A stretch of 64,000 bases of DNA from Arthrobacter sp. M4 (GTDB lineage Bacteria; Actinomycetota; Actinomycetes; Actinomycetales; Micrococcaceae): positions 1 through 64,000 of the forward strand of contig NZ_JAIWYX010000015.1 in the NCBI RefSeq assembly GCF_020251205.1. Reading direction: 5' to 3'. The notes under the pieces were generated by a model. The model saw only the letters and a program-made list of their open reading frames with translations, had not been told where the DNA came from and did not search any database. The stretch's first letter is position 1. Each line of letters begins with the position of its first letter. The position numbers and the translations under genes were made by a program. Of the stretch, positions 42,308 through 50,944 are shown one piece after another.

Positions 42308-43933
42308 TTACCGGCCCCAGTCCGCGAGCCGGAAGTTCGGTGCGTAAGCGAAGTGCTTCACGTCGGGGCTGACGACGGCCGTGAACTTTGCCCGGTAGAG
42401 GATGATCGTCGGGGAGTTCTCCAGCCACTTCTGCACGAGGGAGTCGACGATCGGCTGCTGCGCTGCGGGATCGGCCGTGTTGTTGAGCTGATCAAGCAGC
42501 GGCATGGTTCCCGGGATGCAAATGTGCTGGTTGTTGGTCGGGGCATCGCACGTGAGCTTCTTCCGGAGTTCATAGCCGCCAATCGGGGTGCTGTTCTCGA
42601 ACAGCAACGCGGACTGGTACTTGCCCTGGTTGAAGAGTGTGGTGAAGTCGGCCGGGGGTTTCGCGTCGATGTTCACGGTGACACCGATCTGCTGCCATGC
42701 CGATTGGAGCAGCGTTGCGATGTCGGAAACACCTGGGGCGGTGGGGTTGATCATGAGATTGAGCGTCGGCGAGTTCACGCCGGATTCGGCCATCAGTTGC
42801 TTCGCCTTGCCCAGGTCATAGGTCCTCGCGGGCTCGAGCGAGGCTTTGTAGCCAGCCATGCCGGGAACGATCGGCCCGTAGTAGGAGTCGCCGTAGCCGT
42901 AGGCCACCTTATTGATGATGTCGGTGTACGGCACAGCGTAGGTGAGGGCTTCACGGAACTTCGCGTTGTTGGTGAGCTCACCCTGGTAGTTCATGGAAAC
43001 GGTCACGGGGGTGGGGCTGTCCGCGGTGATCACCTTGCAGCACGCCTGGGTGCTGAGGTTTTTCACCACCTGCGGGGGCAGTCCCAAAGTGACGTCGGCT
43101 TCGCGGTTCTGTGCCTGGACCTGCAGCGTCGGGACAGCGGTTACGAAGTTCACGCGGACGGTCGGTTCGAGCGCCGGGGTTCCGTAGTAGTTGGGGTTGC
43201 GCGTGAGCACGGCATGGTTGCCCGGAACGTACTCGGAGAGGACGTAGGGGCCGCTGCTACTTGCCGTGTGGCTCTGCAGCCACTGGTTGGGCGAGTTGGC
43301 CTGCACGCCGCCATGGGCCTCGATCTCTTTCGGGTTGTAGATCGACCCACGGCTCTGGGCGAGGCTGTAGAGGAGGGCAGGGTATGCCTGGCGCATGTGG
43401 ATGACCACGGTCGTGGCGTTGGGCGCCTCAACGCTCGTGATGAGCGGGGGTTGGGTAATGCCGAGCTGGAGGGACAGGGCCCCGCAAGCCCCGATCTTGA
43501 GCGTGCGGTCAAGCGAATACTTGACGGCCGCAGCGTCCAGCGGGTCGCCGTTGTCGAACTTCTTGCCGGACTGAAGCGTGAAAGTGTAGGTCTTCCCCTC
43601 GTCGGAGACGTCCCACTTGGTCGCGAAGTCCGGTTGGACTTTGCTGGGGTCGGGATCTATCTGCGTGATGCCCGGGCTCGTCTCGTTCGTTGACAGTTTG
43701 ACGAGGCGGCCGTAGAAGTTGCTCGCGAAGCTGTTCTCGTCGCCGGGGCAGGTGAACGCAGGGTCGAGGCTTGTGATGTTGACGGCCCAATTGACCGTGA
43801 ACGGCTTGCTGGCTGTTGTGCTGCCCGACGAACTTGTCGAGCCGCATGCGGAGAGGGCTCCGGCGAACAGGACGACGGCTGCGCCGATGGCGCTGCGCTG
43901 GACGCGGCCGCGTGCTTCGATGCGACGTGGCAT
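42308..43933 (-). CDS. Oligopeptide-type (family 5) ABC substrate-binding lipoprotein
   Basis: A 541-aa lipoprotein with lipobox LSAC (C30) and the SBP family-5 layout: FTVNWAVNITSLDPAFTCPGDENSF, WDVSDEGKTYTFTLQSGKKFDNGDPLDAAAVKYSLDR, and SGPYVLSEYVPGNHAVLTRNPNYYG. It delivers an unknown ligand to the OppBC-type permease encoded upstream. GGAAGGAAG precedes the ATG. Family members bind peptides, glycosides, nickel or opines. Confidence 0.93.
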   Translation of the reverse strand: MPRRIEARGRVQRSAIGAAVVLFAGALSACGSTSSSGSTTASKPFTVNWAVNITSLDPAFTCPGDENSFASNFYGRLVKLSTNETSPGITQIDPDPSKVQPDFATKWDVSDEGKTYTFTLQSGKKFDNGDPLDAAAVKYSLDRTLKIGACGALSLQLGITQPPLITSVEAPNATTVVIHMRQAYPALLYSLAQSRGSIYNPKEIEAHGGVQANSPNQWLQSHTASSSGPYVLSEYVPGNHAVLTRNPNYYGTPALEPTVRVNFVTAVPTLQVQAQNREADVTLGLPPQVVKNLSTQACCKVITADSPTPVTVSMNYQGELTNNAKFREALTYAVPYTDIINKVAYGYGDSYYGPIVPGMAGYKASLEPARTYDLGKAKQLMAESGVNSPTLNLMINPTAPGVSDIATLLQSAWQQIGVTVNIDAKPPADFTTLFNQGKYQSALLFENSTPIGGYELRKKLTCDAPTNNQHICIPGTMPLLDQLNNTADPAAQQPIVDSLVQKWLENSPTIILYRAKFTAVVSPDVKHFAYAPNFRLADWGR

Positions 43934-43957
43934 GGTCTTCCTTCCTAGTGGGGTCTC

Positions 43958-44842
43958 TTAGAGACCGTTGGGGGTGGCGTTTGCTTGAGGTGTGGCGAGC
44001 GCCGCGCGGCGGGCCGCCATCACGTCCGGGTCGGGGACGGGGGCCGCCATGAGCAGGCTGACGGTGTAAGGGTGGAGCGGGTTGTCGAACAGCTCCTTGG
44101 AAGGCGCAATCTCGACGATCTTCCCGCGGTTCATCACCGCGATCCGGTGGCATAGGTACTGCGCCACTGCCAGATCGTGGACGATGAATAAATAGGTGAG
44201 GTTCAGCTCCTTCTGCAGTTCGGTGAGGAGGTTGAGGACTTGTGCCTGGACCGACACGTCGAGGGCGGTAACCGGTTCGTCGAGGACCACGAGTTCCGGA
44301 TTGAGGACAAGGGCCCGTGCGATGGCAATGCGCTGCCGCTGTCCACCCGAGAAGGCATGTGCGTTGCGCTCGGCCTGTGAGGCTGAGAGGCCTACCCGCT
44401 CAAGCATCTGCAGCGCCCGTTCGCGGCGCACCCGCTCGTCACGAACGCCGTGGACGAGCAGCGGCTCCTCGACCAGCTCGCGTACCGAGAACCGCGGGTC
44501 CAGCGAGCCGTATGGATCCTGGAACACGATCTGCATACGTGAGCGCAGGCGGCGCATCTCGGCCTTCGAGAGGGACCTAACGTCCACGCCGTCGAAGTGG
44601 ACGGAGCCCGAATCAGGCTCGATAAGGCGCAGGATGCACGAGGCGGCGGTGGATTTCCCGGAACCGGATTCGCCCACGAGGCCCAGCGTCTCACCCCGTT
44701 TGACGTCGAAGGACACGTCCTGGAGCGCCTTGAACTCGCGTGAGCGCCGCAGCCTGCTGCCTACGGACTTGGAGCGGTACGTCTTCGAGAGTCCCCGGAC
44801 TTCGAGCAGCGGGCGCACGGCGTCGTCGGTCGCGATGGTCAT
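43958..44842 (-). CDS. OppF/DppF-type ABC transporter ATPase
   Basis: A 294-aa ATPase: Walker A GLVGESGSGKST, Q-loop IVFQDPYGSLDPRFSV, signature FSGGQRQR, Walker B LVVLDEPVTALD, H-loop IVHD. ATG 44842 overlaps the OppD-type stop codon by 4 bp and has AAGGAGG upstream. Longer frames start inside OppD and were rejected. It pairs with the next ATPase to drive the oligopeptide-type importer. Confidence 0.94.
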   Translation of the reverse strand: MTIATDDAVRPLLEVRGLSKTYRSKSVGSRLRRSREFKALQDVSFDVKRGETLGLVGESGSGKSTAASCILRLIEPDSGSVHFDGVDVRSLSKAEMRRLRSRMQIVFQDPYGSLDPRFSVRELVEEPLLVHGVRDERVRRERALQMLERVGLSASQAERNAHAFSGGQRQRIAIARALVLNPELVVLDEPVTALDVSVQAQVLNLLTELQKELNLTYLFIVHDLAVAQYLCHRIAVMNRGKIVEIAPSKELFDNPLHPYTVSLLMAAPVPDPDVMAARRAALATPQANATPNGL

Positions 44843-45900
44843 TGATCCTCCTTGAGCTCGAGCTGTCCGGCGAAGTGGCACTTGGCCAACTGGACGCCGT
44901 GTGGTCCTTGGACTGTGGCAAGGGGCGGCTCCACGCCCTGGCAGAGGGGATTGCCCTTGCCGAGCGGGCACCGGGGTTCGAACGAGCAGCCCTTGAAAGG
45001 CTGCGTGGGATCGGGCAGCGTGCCCGGGATCGTCGAGAGGAGGCCCTCCTGGCGGCGGTCCGTCCGCAGCACGCACTTGAGGAGCTCGCGCGAGTACGGG
45101 TGGGCCGCAGAGGCAAACAGGGCCCGGCTCTCGCTCTCCTCGATGAGCTGCCCCGCGTACATCACCTTCACGCTGTCGCAGAAGCCCGCGACGATGCCGA
45201 GGTTGTGCGTGATGAGCATGAGTGCGGCTCCGCGGTCCGTGACCAGGCGGTCCAACAGCTCGAGGACCTGCGCCTGCGTGGTGACGTCAAGGGCAGTCGT
45301 CGGCTCATCGGCGATGACCAGCTCCGGCGAGTTGGCCAGTGCCATCGCAATGAGGACGCGCTGGCGCATGCCGCCCGAATATTGGTGGGGGTAGTCCGAG
45401 AGTCGGCTCGACGCGTCGGTGACGCCCACCTCGCCCAAGAGGTCCGCCGCTTGCCGGCGTGCCATCCGCTTGCTCACGGACTGGTGTACGCGGATACTCT
45501 CGATCATTTGGGAACCGATGGTGCGGATCGGGTCGAAGGCGCTCATCGGGTCCTGGAATACCAGGGAGATCCGGCCCCCGCGCACCTCTGAGAGCTTCCT
45601 GTCGGACAGCTCCCGCAAATTCGTGCCGCCCAGGCGAATTTCGCCCGCGGTAACCCGGCCCGGTGGCTGGATGAGCCCCACAATGGACATTGCCATCGCG
45701 GACTTGCCCGATCCCGACTCGCCGACGATGGCGAGCCGCTGGCGCCGTCGAATCGTGAAGCTCACGTCCCGCACGGCGGCCACCCGGCCGCGCGCGGTCT
45801 GGAATTCGGTGCGCAGGCCGCGGACATCGAGGAGTGTGTCTCTTTCCGGGGCGGCGTTGGCTGCGTCGATGGTCATGGTGCTTGCGTTGCTTTCGGTCAT
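44839..45900 (-). CDS. OppD/DppD-type ABC transporter ATPase
   Basis: A 353-aa ATPase with Walker A IVGESGSGKSAMAM, SLVFQDPMSAFDPIRTIG, signature YSGGMRQR and Walker B LVIADEPTTALD. The C-terminal oligo_HPY extension carries cysteines (CSFEPRCPLGKGNPLCQG...KCHF) typical of OppD Fe-S-binding tails. It starts one base after the permease stop. Confidence 0.94.
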   Translation of the reverse strand: MTESNASTMTIDAANAAPERDTLLDVRGLRTEFQTARGRVAAVRDVSFTIRRRQRLAIVGESGSGKSAMAMSIVGLIQPPGRVTAGEIRLGGTNLRELSDRKLSEVRGGRISLVFQDPMSAFDPIRTIGSQMIESIRVHQSVSKRMARRQAADLLGEVGVTDASSRLSDYPHQYSGGMRQRVLIAMALANSPELVIADEPTTALDVTTQAQVLELLDRLVTDRGAALMLITHNLGIVAGFCDSVKVMYAGQLIEESESRALFASAAHPYSRELLKCVLRTDRRQEGLLSTIPGTLPDPTQPFKGCSFEPRCPLGKGNPLCQGVEPPLATVQGPHGVQLAKCHFAGQLELKEDQ

Positions 45901-45901
45901 G

Positions 45902-46918
45902 TCACTTTGCTCCTGCTCGGATGCGGGGGTCGACGACGACGTACACGACGTCCGCGAGGAAGCTCACCGTTACGTAGAGGGTGGCGCTGAGGAGGATGAC
46001 GCCCTGCACCACCGCGAAGTCCTTCTGCAGAATGGCGTCCACCGTGAGGGAGCCGACCCCTGGCCAGCCGAAGACTTTCTCGACGAGCACACTGCCTGTC
46101 ATGGTCTCCGCGAGGAGCATCGCCGTCGCCGCCACGAGGGAAAGAAGCGAGTTCGGAACGGCGTGCCGCAGGAACACGGATCCCCGCAACAGCCCGCGGC
46201 TGCGGGCAACCACGATGAACGGTTCGCGCATCGTGTTGCGCAGCTGGGAGCGGAAGAGGCGGCTTAGGAACGCGAAGGGTCCGACAGCGATCGTCAGCGC
46301 CGGAAGGATGAGGTGCCGTAGTGCGTCGAAGAAGGTCCCGAACTGGCCCGACAGAATCGAGTCCACGGTGTAGAGGCCAGTGATCGTGGGCGGCGGGAGG
46401 AGGCTCGGCGACAGGCGGCCTTCCGGGCCCGGGAAGATGCCGAGGTTGACTGAAAGCAGGAGGATCGCTACGAGGGCGAGCCAGAAGGGCGGCGAGCCCA
46501 TCGCCAACGAGGACGCGATCCGAAGCGAGACATCCGCGCCCTTCTTCTTGCGGTAAACGGCAATGGCGGCGAATACCGTGGCCAGGACGACGGCGGTGGC
46601 GACGCCGGTGAGGCCCAGTTCCACAGTGGCGGGTAGCCGGGTGCGGACCAGTTCACTCACGGGCTGACCGATGGTGTAGGAGAAGCCGAGGTCGCCGTGG
46701 AAGGACGAGGTGATGTAGTTCCAGAACTGTTCTTGGAGGGGCGAATCCAGGCCCATTGCTTGGCGGAGCGAGGTGATGGTCTGCTCGTCCGCGAGCTCGC
46801 CGCCGACCAGCCGTGCGGGATCGCCGGGGAGCTTGCGCAGGAGGAAGAAGGAGAAGAGGCTCGCGCCAAGGATGGTAGCGGCGGCAACCCCGAAGCGTTT
46901 GAGAATCAGGTTGAGCAT
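45902..46918 (-). CDS. OppB/DppB-type ABC transporter permease
   Basis: A 338-aa permease of about six helices. It begins with ILKRFGVAAATILGASLFSFFLLRKLPGDPA, contains FGDLGFSYTIGQPVSELV-like N-terminal periplasmic sequence, and has the EAA-type loop near RLFRSQLRNTMREPFIVVARSRGL. It lies between the OppC-type permease and the OppD-type ATPase genes; in most such operons OppB precedes OppC. Confidence 0.94.
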   Translation of the reverse strand: MLNLILKRFGVAAATILGASLFSFFLLRKLPGDPARLVGGELADEQTITSLRQAMGLDSPLQEQFWNYITSSFHGDLGFSYTIGQPVSELVRTRLPATVELGLTGVATAVVLATVFAAIAVYRKKKGADVSLRIASSLAMGSPPFWLALVAILLLSVNLGIFPGPEGRLSPSLLPPPTITGLYTVDSILSGQFGTFFDALRHLILPALTIAVGPFAFLSRLFRSQLRNTMREPFIVVARSRGLLRGSVFLRHAVPNSLLSLVAATAMLLAETMTGSVLVEKVFGWPGVGSLTVDAILQKDFAVVQGVILLSATLYVTVSFLADVVYVVVDPRIRAGAK

Positions 46919-46931
46919 GTGTGGCTCCTAG

Positions 46932-47807
46932 TCAGTCCGCAACGATGTATTCGCCGCGCGGGTCAAGGAGTTCGCGGGCGCGGTCGGCGATGACGGTGGT
47001 GAGGGTGACGGCGATGAGGAGGACGAGGCCGGGGAAGGCTGCCATCCACCACTGCCCGGTAAGGAAGAACTGTTGCCCTTCGGTGATCATTGCGCCGAGC
47101 TCCGCCTCGGGCGGCTGGGCTCCCATCCCCAGGAAGCCCATGGCGGCGAGGGAGAGTACCGCGGCTCCGAAGACGGCGGCCATCTGCAGCACAATCGTAG
47201 AAACCAGGTGCGGAAAGATGTGCCGGAACAGGATTCGGCCCTGGGATGCGCCAATCGCATTCGTGGACTTGACGAAGTCGAGTGCGGCGATGCGCATGAC
47301 CTCCCCGCGGATCGTGCGCATGTACCAGGGGAATGAGTGGATCGATAGCCCGATGACGACGGCGGGGATGCCTGGCTTGAGCGCCATGACGACGGCCATC
47401 GCGAGCATGATCGAGGGGAAGCACAGGATCGAGTTCGTGAGCCAGGTCAGGACTGTGTCGACCATACCCCCGAGTGCGCCGGCAAGGAGGCCCGTTACTG
47501 ATCCGAGCACGGCACCTGCTATGACGACGACGGCGCCCGCCCCCAAGGAAGTCCGCGCCCCCGTGAGGACCCGGGCAAGCAGGTCTCGGCCCAGGTTGTC
47601 GGTGCCCAGTGGGTGCTCGGCAGATGGCGCAGAGAGCTGGGCGGTCAGCTCGGTGGCGTTCGCATCGTAGTGCCACACGAAGGGGCCCACGATCACGATG
47701 AGTGCTATGAGGGCGAGCCCGCCCAATGCTCCGACAAGGACTTTGTCGCCCTTGACGATACGACGCCGTGCTACCGTGATCGGCGCTTCAGCGACTGCTA
47801 CTGCCAC
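46932..47807 (-). CDS. OppC/DppC-type ABC transporter permease
   Basis: A 291-aa permease. After a short cytoplasmic start it has a helix (VGALGGLALIALIVIVGPFVW), the HPLGTDNLGRDLLARVLTGARTSLG motif and the EAA-like MRIAALDFVKSTNAIGASQGRILFRHIFPHL. GTG 47807 was chosen because GGGAGG lies upstream; a longer frame would overlap the isomerase gene by over 120 bp. Even so it overlaps that gene's end by 20 bp. Confidence 0.92.
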   Translation of the reverse strand: MAVAVAEAPITVARRRIVKGDKVLVGALGGLALIALIVIVGPFVWHYDANATELTAQLSAPSAEHPLGTDNLGRDLLARVLTGARTSLGAGAVVVIAGAVLGSVTGLLAGALGGMVDTVLTWLTNSILCFPSIMLAMAVVMALKPGIPAVVIGLSIHSFPWYMRTIRGEVMRIAALDFVKSTNAIGASQGRILFRHIFPHLVSTIVLQMAAVFGAAVLSLAAMGFLGMGAQPPEAELGAMITEGQQFFLTGQWWMAAFPGLVLLIAVTLTTVIADRARELLDPRGEYIVAD

Positions 47808-48849
47808 GATGTCCTCCCGGGATTGTGTCGATGACTTCACGGAGCCAGGTGGCGCTCTCGGCGAGTTGGCTCCGCCGATCGAGTGGGCTTGGGTCCTGGT
47901 CGAGCTCAGCAAGTGACGGGAAGTCGCCTGCCGCGGCCCCGCGCTCGCAGGTCAGGGCATACCGGAACAGCGTTGCCAGTTCCTTGGCGCTGACGTGGGG
48001 TTCGGCGTCGAACCAGGCAGGGTCGAAAACGTCGGCGTCAAACCTTCCCAAGTGCTGTTCGAGTGTGAGGTGACGCGCGGGGGCTTCCTCGACGAGCGTG
48101 CGAAGGATCGCGTCCCAGTCAAGGACACCCGCCCCGCATGGCCGAAGCCGCCGGCGAAGGCCACGGTCCACGAAAAAGAGGGCCACGTCTTCGAGGTGGG
48201 TCTGGTGAATATGCGGCGCGAGTCGCCGCGTCGCCTCAACGGGATCCTCGCCCCGCACTACGAGGTTCGCCACGTCGAGGCTCACACCGACTACGTCGGG
48301 GCCGGACGCCTCGACGAGCCGCAGCACTTCCTGCGAGGAAAGGTCCTCATGGGTCTTGAGGTTGAGCCGGAGGCCTTCGGCCCGAAGCCGCGGTACCAGG
48401 CCCTGCAGGGTCCGCTGGATTTCGTCGAGCTGTTCTCCGTGAGGGACGTCTACATCGTGGCGGTCAGTTCGTGTGTAGGCGAAGAACTCCTCGCATCCCG
48501 CGGCTGCCGCCGCATCAATGAGCGCGTTGAGCCCCGACAGGCGGTCATCGGCAGGACCGAACGGCCCGAGGCTTCCGATGCCGACTTCAAGATAGAGGCC
48601 AAGACTGGAGGCCAGCTCACCCGCTTCCTTGAGGGCGACGTCGTCGAGCTCGGGGCTGATCGACCGGGGAGTTGCGAAGAGTGCACCCTCGAATCCGCTC
48701 GCGCTGACCCAGGCAAGAGCCTCTTCAGCATGACCGTCCTCGAAGCCTTGAGCGCGGCCGCACATGACGCCAATCCTCATCGACTGGCGTTCCCGGCTGC
48801 CGCCGGGTTCGAATCTGGGGTTCTCGACCCCGGACAAATGAGTCGTCAT
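47788..48849 (-). CDS. TIM-barrel sugar isomerase/epimerase-like protein (copy 2)
   Basis: A 353-aa AP-endonuclease-2-like barrel: LNLKTHEDLSSQEVLRLVEASGPDVVGVSLDVANLVVRGEDPVEATRRLAPHIHQTHLED. It is paralogous to the gene at 41142-42209, which lies at the other end of the same operon. The start is uncertain: ATG 48849 sits a few bases after a GATAAT -10, giving an almost leaderless mRNA. The core homology begins at M24 (48780). It heads the minus-strand operon. Confidence 0.85.
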   Translation of the reverse strand: MTTHLSGVENPRFEPGGSRERQSMRIGVMCGRAQGFEDGHAEEALAWVSASGFEGALFATPRSISPELDDVALKEAGELASSLGLYLEVGIGSLGPFGPADDRLSGLNALIDAAAAAGCEEFFAYTRTDRHDVDVPHGEQLDEIQRTLQGLVPRLRAEGLRLNLKTHEDLSSQEVLRLVEASGPDVVGVSLDVANLVVRGEDPVEATRRLAPHIHQTHLEDVALFFVDRGLRRRLRPCGAGVLDWDAILRTLVEEAPARHLTLEQHLGRFDADVFDPAWFDAEPHVSAKELATLFRYALTCERGAAAGDFPSLAELDQDPSPLDRRSQLAESATWLREVIDTIPGGHRGSSSR

Positions 48850-48857
48850 GACATATG

Positions 48858-48875
48858 ATTATCAGGTCGTCTGAT
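48858..48875. promoter_or_regulatory. GntR operator overlapping the operon promoter
   Basis: atcag-gtcgt-ctgat (48861-48875) is a perfect 5-bp inverted repeat with a 5-bp centre. It overlaps the minus-strand -10 GATAAT (48858-48863) of the transporter operon. The size fits a FadR-subfamily GntR site. The divergent GntR gene 130 bp away is the likely binder (inference). Confidence 0.6.
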
Positions 48876-49004
48876 GTTTAGGGAAGAGGTTGGGACAAGA
48901 TCTTTTCCCGCTAATGTGCAATGCAGGCACTTTGCCTCAGGCGCTCCAGCAGCTCGAGCAGGCGAGGCATGAAGAGTTCGTTCAGACCGGAAGGGGTCGA
49001 GAGG

Positions 49005-49703
49005 ATGCTCAAAGTCAACCGGGTATCGGCGGTCGATGCAGTGATTGAGGAAATCCGGGCGCGCATTCGGGAGGGCGAATGGGGCCCCGGCGACCGGCTG
49101 CCTTCGGAGTCGGAACTCACCCAGAGCTTCGGCATCAGCCGCGCCTCCTTGCGCGAGGCGACACGCGCGCTTGTGCACGCAGGCCTCCTGGTGGTCCGGC
49201 AGGGCGACGGAACCTACGTCGATGCAGTGGACGAGGCGGCCGTGGCGCTCAACCGCAAGGTCAACAACAGCAAGATCGCGGAGGTCATCGAGGTTCGCCG
49301 CGGGCTCGACGCGCTCGCAGTGTCCCTCGCCACAGTGCGGCGAACCGAGGAAGACCTAGCTTCCATGCGCACGGCCCTGGACGACCGCAACGCAGGCGCC
49401 AGCAACAATGATCACGACGCCTTCGTGGAAGGCGATCTGGGCTTCCACATGGCCGTGGCCAGCGCGGCGCACAACGAGCTCCTCACCGACCTCTACCAGA
49501 GCCTCAATGTCGCTTTCCGCAAGTCCATCGGGCATGCTATGGGCCACGGCACAGAGGACCATGAAGCGCTCTACCGTGCCATCCAGGAGCGCGACACCAC
49601 CACCGCGATGGAACTGTCCCTGGCGATCATTGCACGCATGGAGGCGATGCCGGAGACACAAGCCGACTCCCAAGACTTCGCCGGCGACGAGCTGGCGCAA
49701 TGA
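49005..49703 (+). CDS. FadR-subfamily GntR transcriptional regulator
   Basis: A 232-aa regulator. The winged HTH covers ~1-75 (VIEEIRARIREGEWGPGDRLPSESELTQSFGISRASLREATRALVHAGLLVVRQGDGTYV). The C-terminal FCD all-helical sensor domain has the metal-site pattern HxxxA...(DLGFHMAVASAAHNELL) and a late H in HGTEDHEALYRAI. ATG 49005 is preceded by GAAGGGG. It overlaps the amidohydrolase start by 4 bp, so the regulator is co-transcribed with two catabolic genes and probably controls both divergent units. Confidence 0.92.
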   Translation: MLKVNRVSAVDAVIEEIRARIREGEWGPGDRLPSESELTQSFGISRASLREATRALVHAGLLVVRQGDGTYVDAVDEAAVALNRKVNNSKIAEVIEVRRGLDALAVSLATVRRTEEDLASMRTALDDRNAGASNNDHDAFVEGDLGFHMAVASAAHNELLTDLYQSLNVAFRKSIGHAMGHGTEDHEALYRAIQERDTTTAMELSLAIIARMEAMPETQADSQDFAGDELAQ

Positions 49704-50944
49704 GCAAGGGATCCTTGCTCATCACCGGAGTGCGTCCCTGGGGTCGCGCGGAGTGCGACATCCTCATCCGGGACGGCATCATCCACGAAGTGCGCCCGAC
49801 CGCGGGAATGACGTCCCTCAACGACGGCCCGCCCGCAGGGGAGGTTTTGGACGGCCGCGGCATGCTCGCCCTTCCCAGTTTTTCCGACGTGCACGCGCAC
49901 TTGGATTCAACGCGCCTCGGGCTTCCCTTCCGACCGCACACCGCGGAGCCGGGACTCCTCGGCCTCATCGCCAATGACCTCGAGAATTGGCGGAGCGCCG
50001 AGGAAAGCGTTGCTGACCGCGCTACGAGGACGCTCGGGCTGACGATCGCCTCGGGCGCAACGCTTGTCCGGAGCCATGCGCAGGTCGACTCCTATTCGGG
50101 TCTCGACCGCTTCGAGGGCGTGGTCGCCGCGCGGGAGGCCCACTCAGGGCGCGCGCGAGTGCAGGTGGTGGCATTCCCCCAAGCCGGCATCGTGCGGGAC
50201 CCGGGCACCGCAGACCTGCTCGAGAAGGCCGTCGCTGGGGGCGCGGACCTCGTGGGCGGCATCGATCCGTGCGCCGTGGACCGTGACCCGGCCCGTCACC
50301 TGGACATCGTCTTCGGCATCGCAGAGCGCCACGGCGTCGGAGTGGACATCCACCTTCATGAGCCCGGAGAGCTGGGAGCCTTCACCATCGAGCTCGTGTG
50401 CGAGCGCGTGCGTGCGCTGGGACTGCAGGGCAGGGCAACCATTTCGCACTGCTTCGCCCTCGCGACCTTGCCCGCCGACCGCAGTGAGGCTTTGGTCGAG
50501 CAGCTCGCCGAACTCGATATCGCCCTGACGACGATCGCCCCGAGTGGCCAGCGCGGCCTCCCGGCAGACCGCCTCGCTGCCGCCGGGGTGCGACTTGGAT
50601 TGGGCCAGGACGGCACTCGCGACTACTGGTCCCCTTTCGGAGACGGGGACATGCTGGGCAGGGCGTGGCAGCTGGCCTTCACCCAGCAGTTGCGTCGCGA
50701 CGATCACATTGAGCGGACTGTGGCCATCGCGACAGTTGGCGGGCGGTCGATTGCGGAGCCGGGGAGTACGACGGCGAACTGGACTGACAGCGCGGACAGC
50801 CTGCCCGGCATTCAGTCCGGCGAGCCTGCTGATCTCGTCCTCCTTCCGGGCGAGACCGTTACCTCGGCGGTCATGGACCGGCCTGGGAACAGGATTGTCA
50901 TCCATCGCGGGAACGTCGTCGCGATAGACGGATCACTCATATGA
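49700..50944 (+). CDS. Cytosine-deaminase-like amidohydrolase
   Basis: A 414-aa metal-dependent hydrolase with all expected ligands: H65-x-H67 in FSDVHAHLDS, VDIHLHEPGE, ATISHCFAL and LGQDGTRDYWSPFGDGDM. The last two resemble cytosine deaminase and isoguanine deaminase-like enzymes. It deaminates or hydrolyses a C-N bond in an unknown substrate. It overlaps both neighbours by 4 bp (ATGA), giving the unit gntR-amidohydrolase-hom. Confidence 0.9.
   Translation: MSKGSLLITGVRPWGRAECDILIRDGIIHEVRPTAGMTSLNDGPPAGEVLDGRGMLALPSFSDVHAHLDSTRLGLPFRPHTAEPGLLGLIANDLENWRSAEESVADRATRTLGLTIASGATLVRSHAQVDSYSGLDRFEGVVAAREAHSGRARVQVVAFPQAGIVRDPGTADLLEKAVAGGADLVGGIDPCAVDRDPARHLDIVFGIAERHGVGVDIHLHEPGELGAFTIELVCERVRALGLQGRATISHCFALATLPADRSEALVEQLAELDIALTTIAPSGQRGLPADRLAAAGVRLGLGQDGTRDYWSPFGDGDMLGRAWQLAFTQQLRRDDHIERTVAIATVGGRSIAEPGSTTANWTDSADSLPGIQSGEPADLVLLPGETVTSAVMDRPGNRIVIHRGNVVAIDGSLI

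Noticed and set aside
42353..43693. Long open frame on the plus strand opposite the oligopeptide-type binding protein
   Set aside because: It is the antisense shadow of a clear lipoprotein gene. Composition is His/Val/Arg-rich without domains, and there is no ribosome site.
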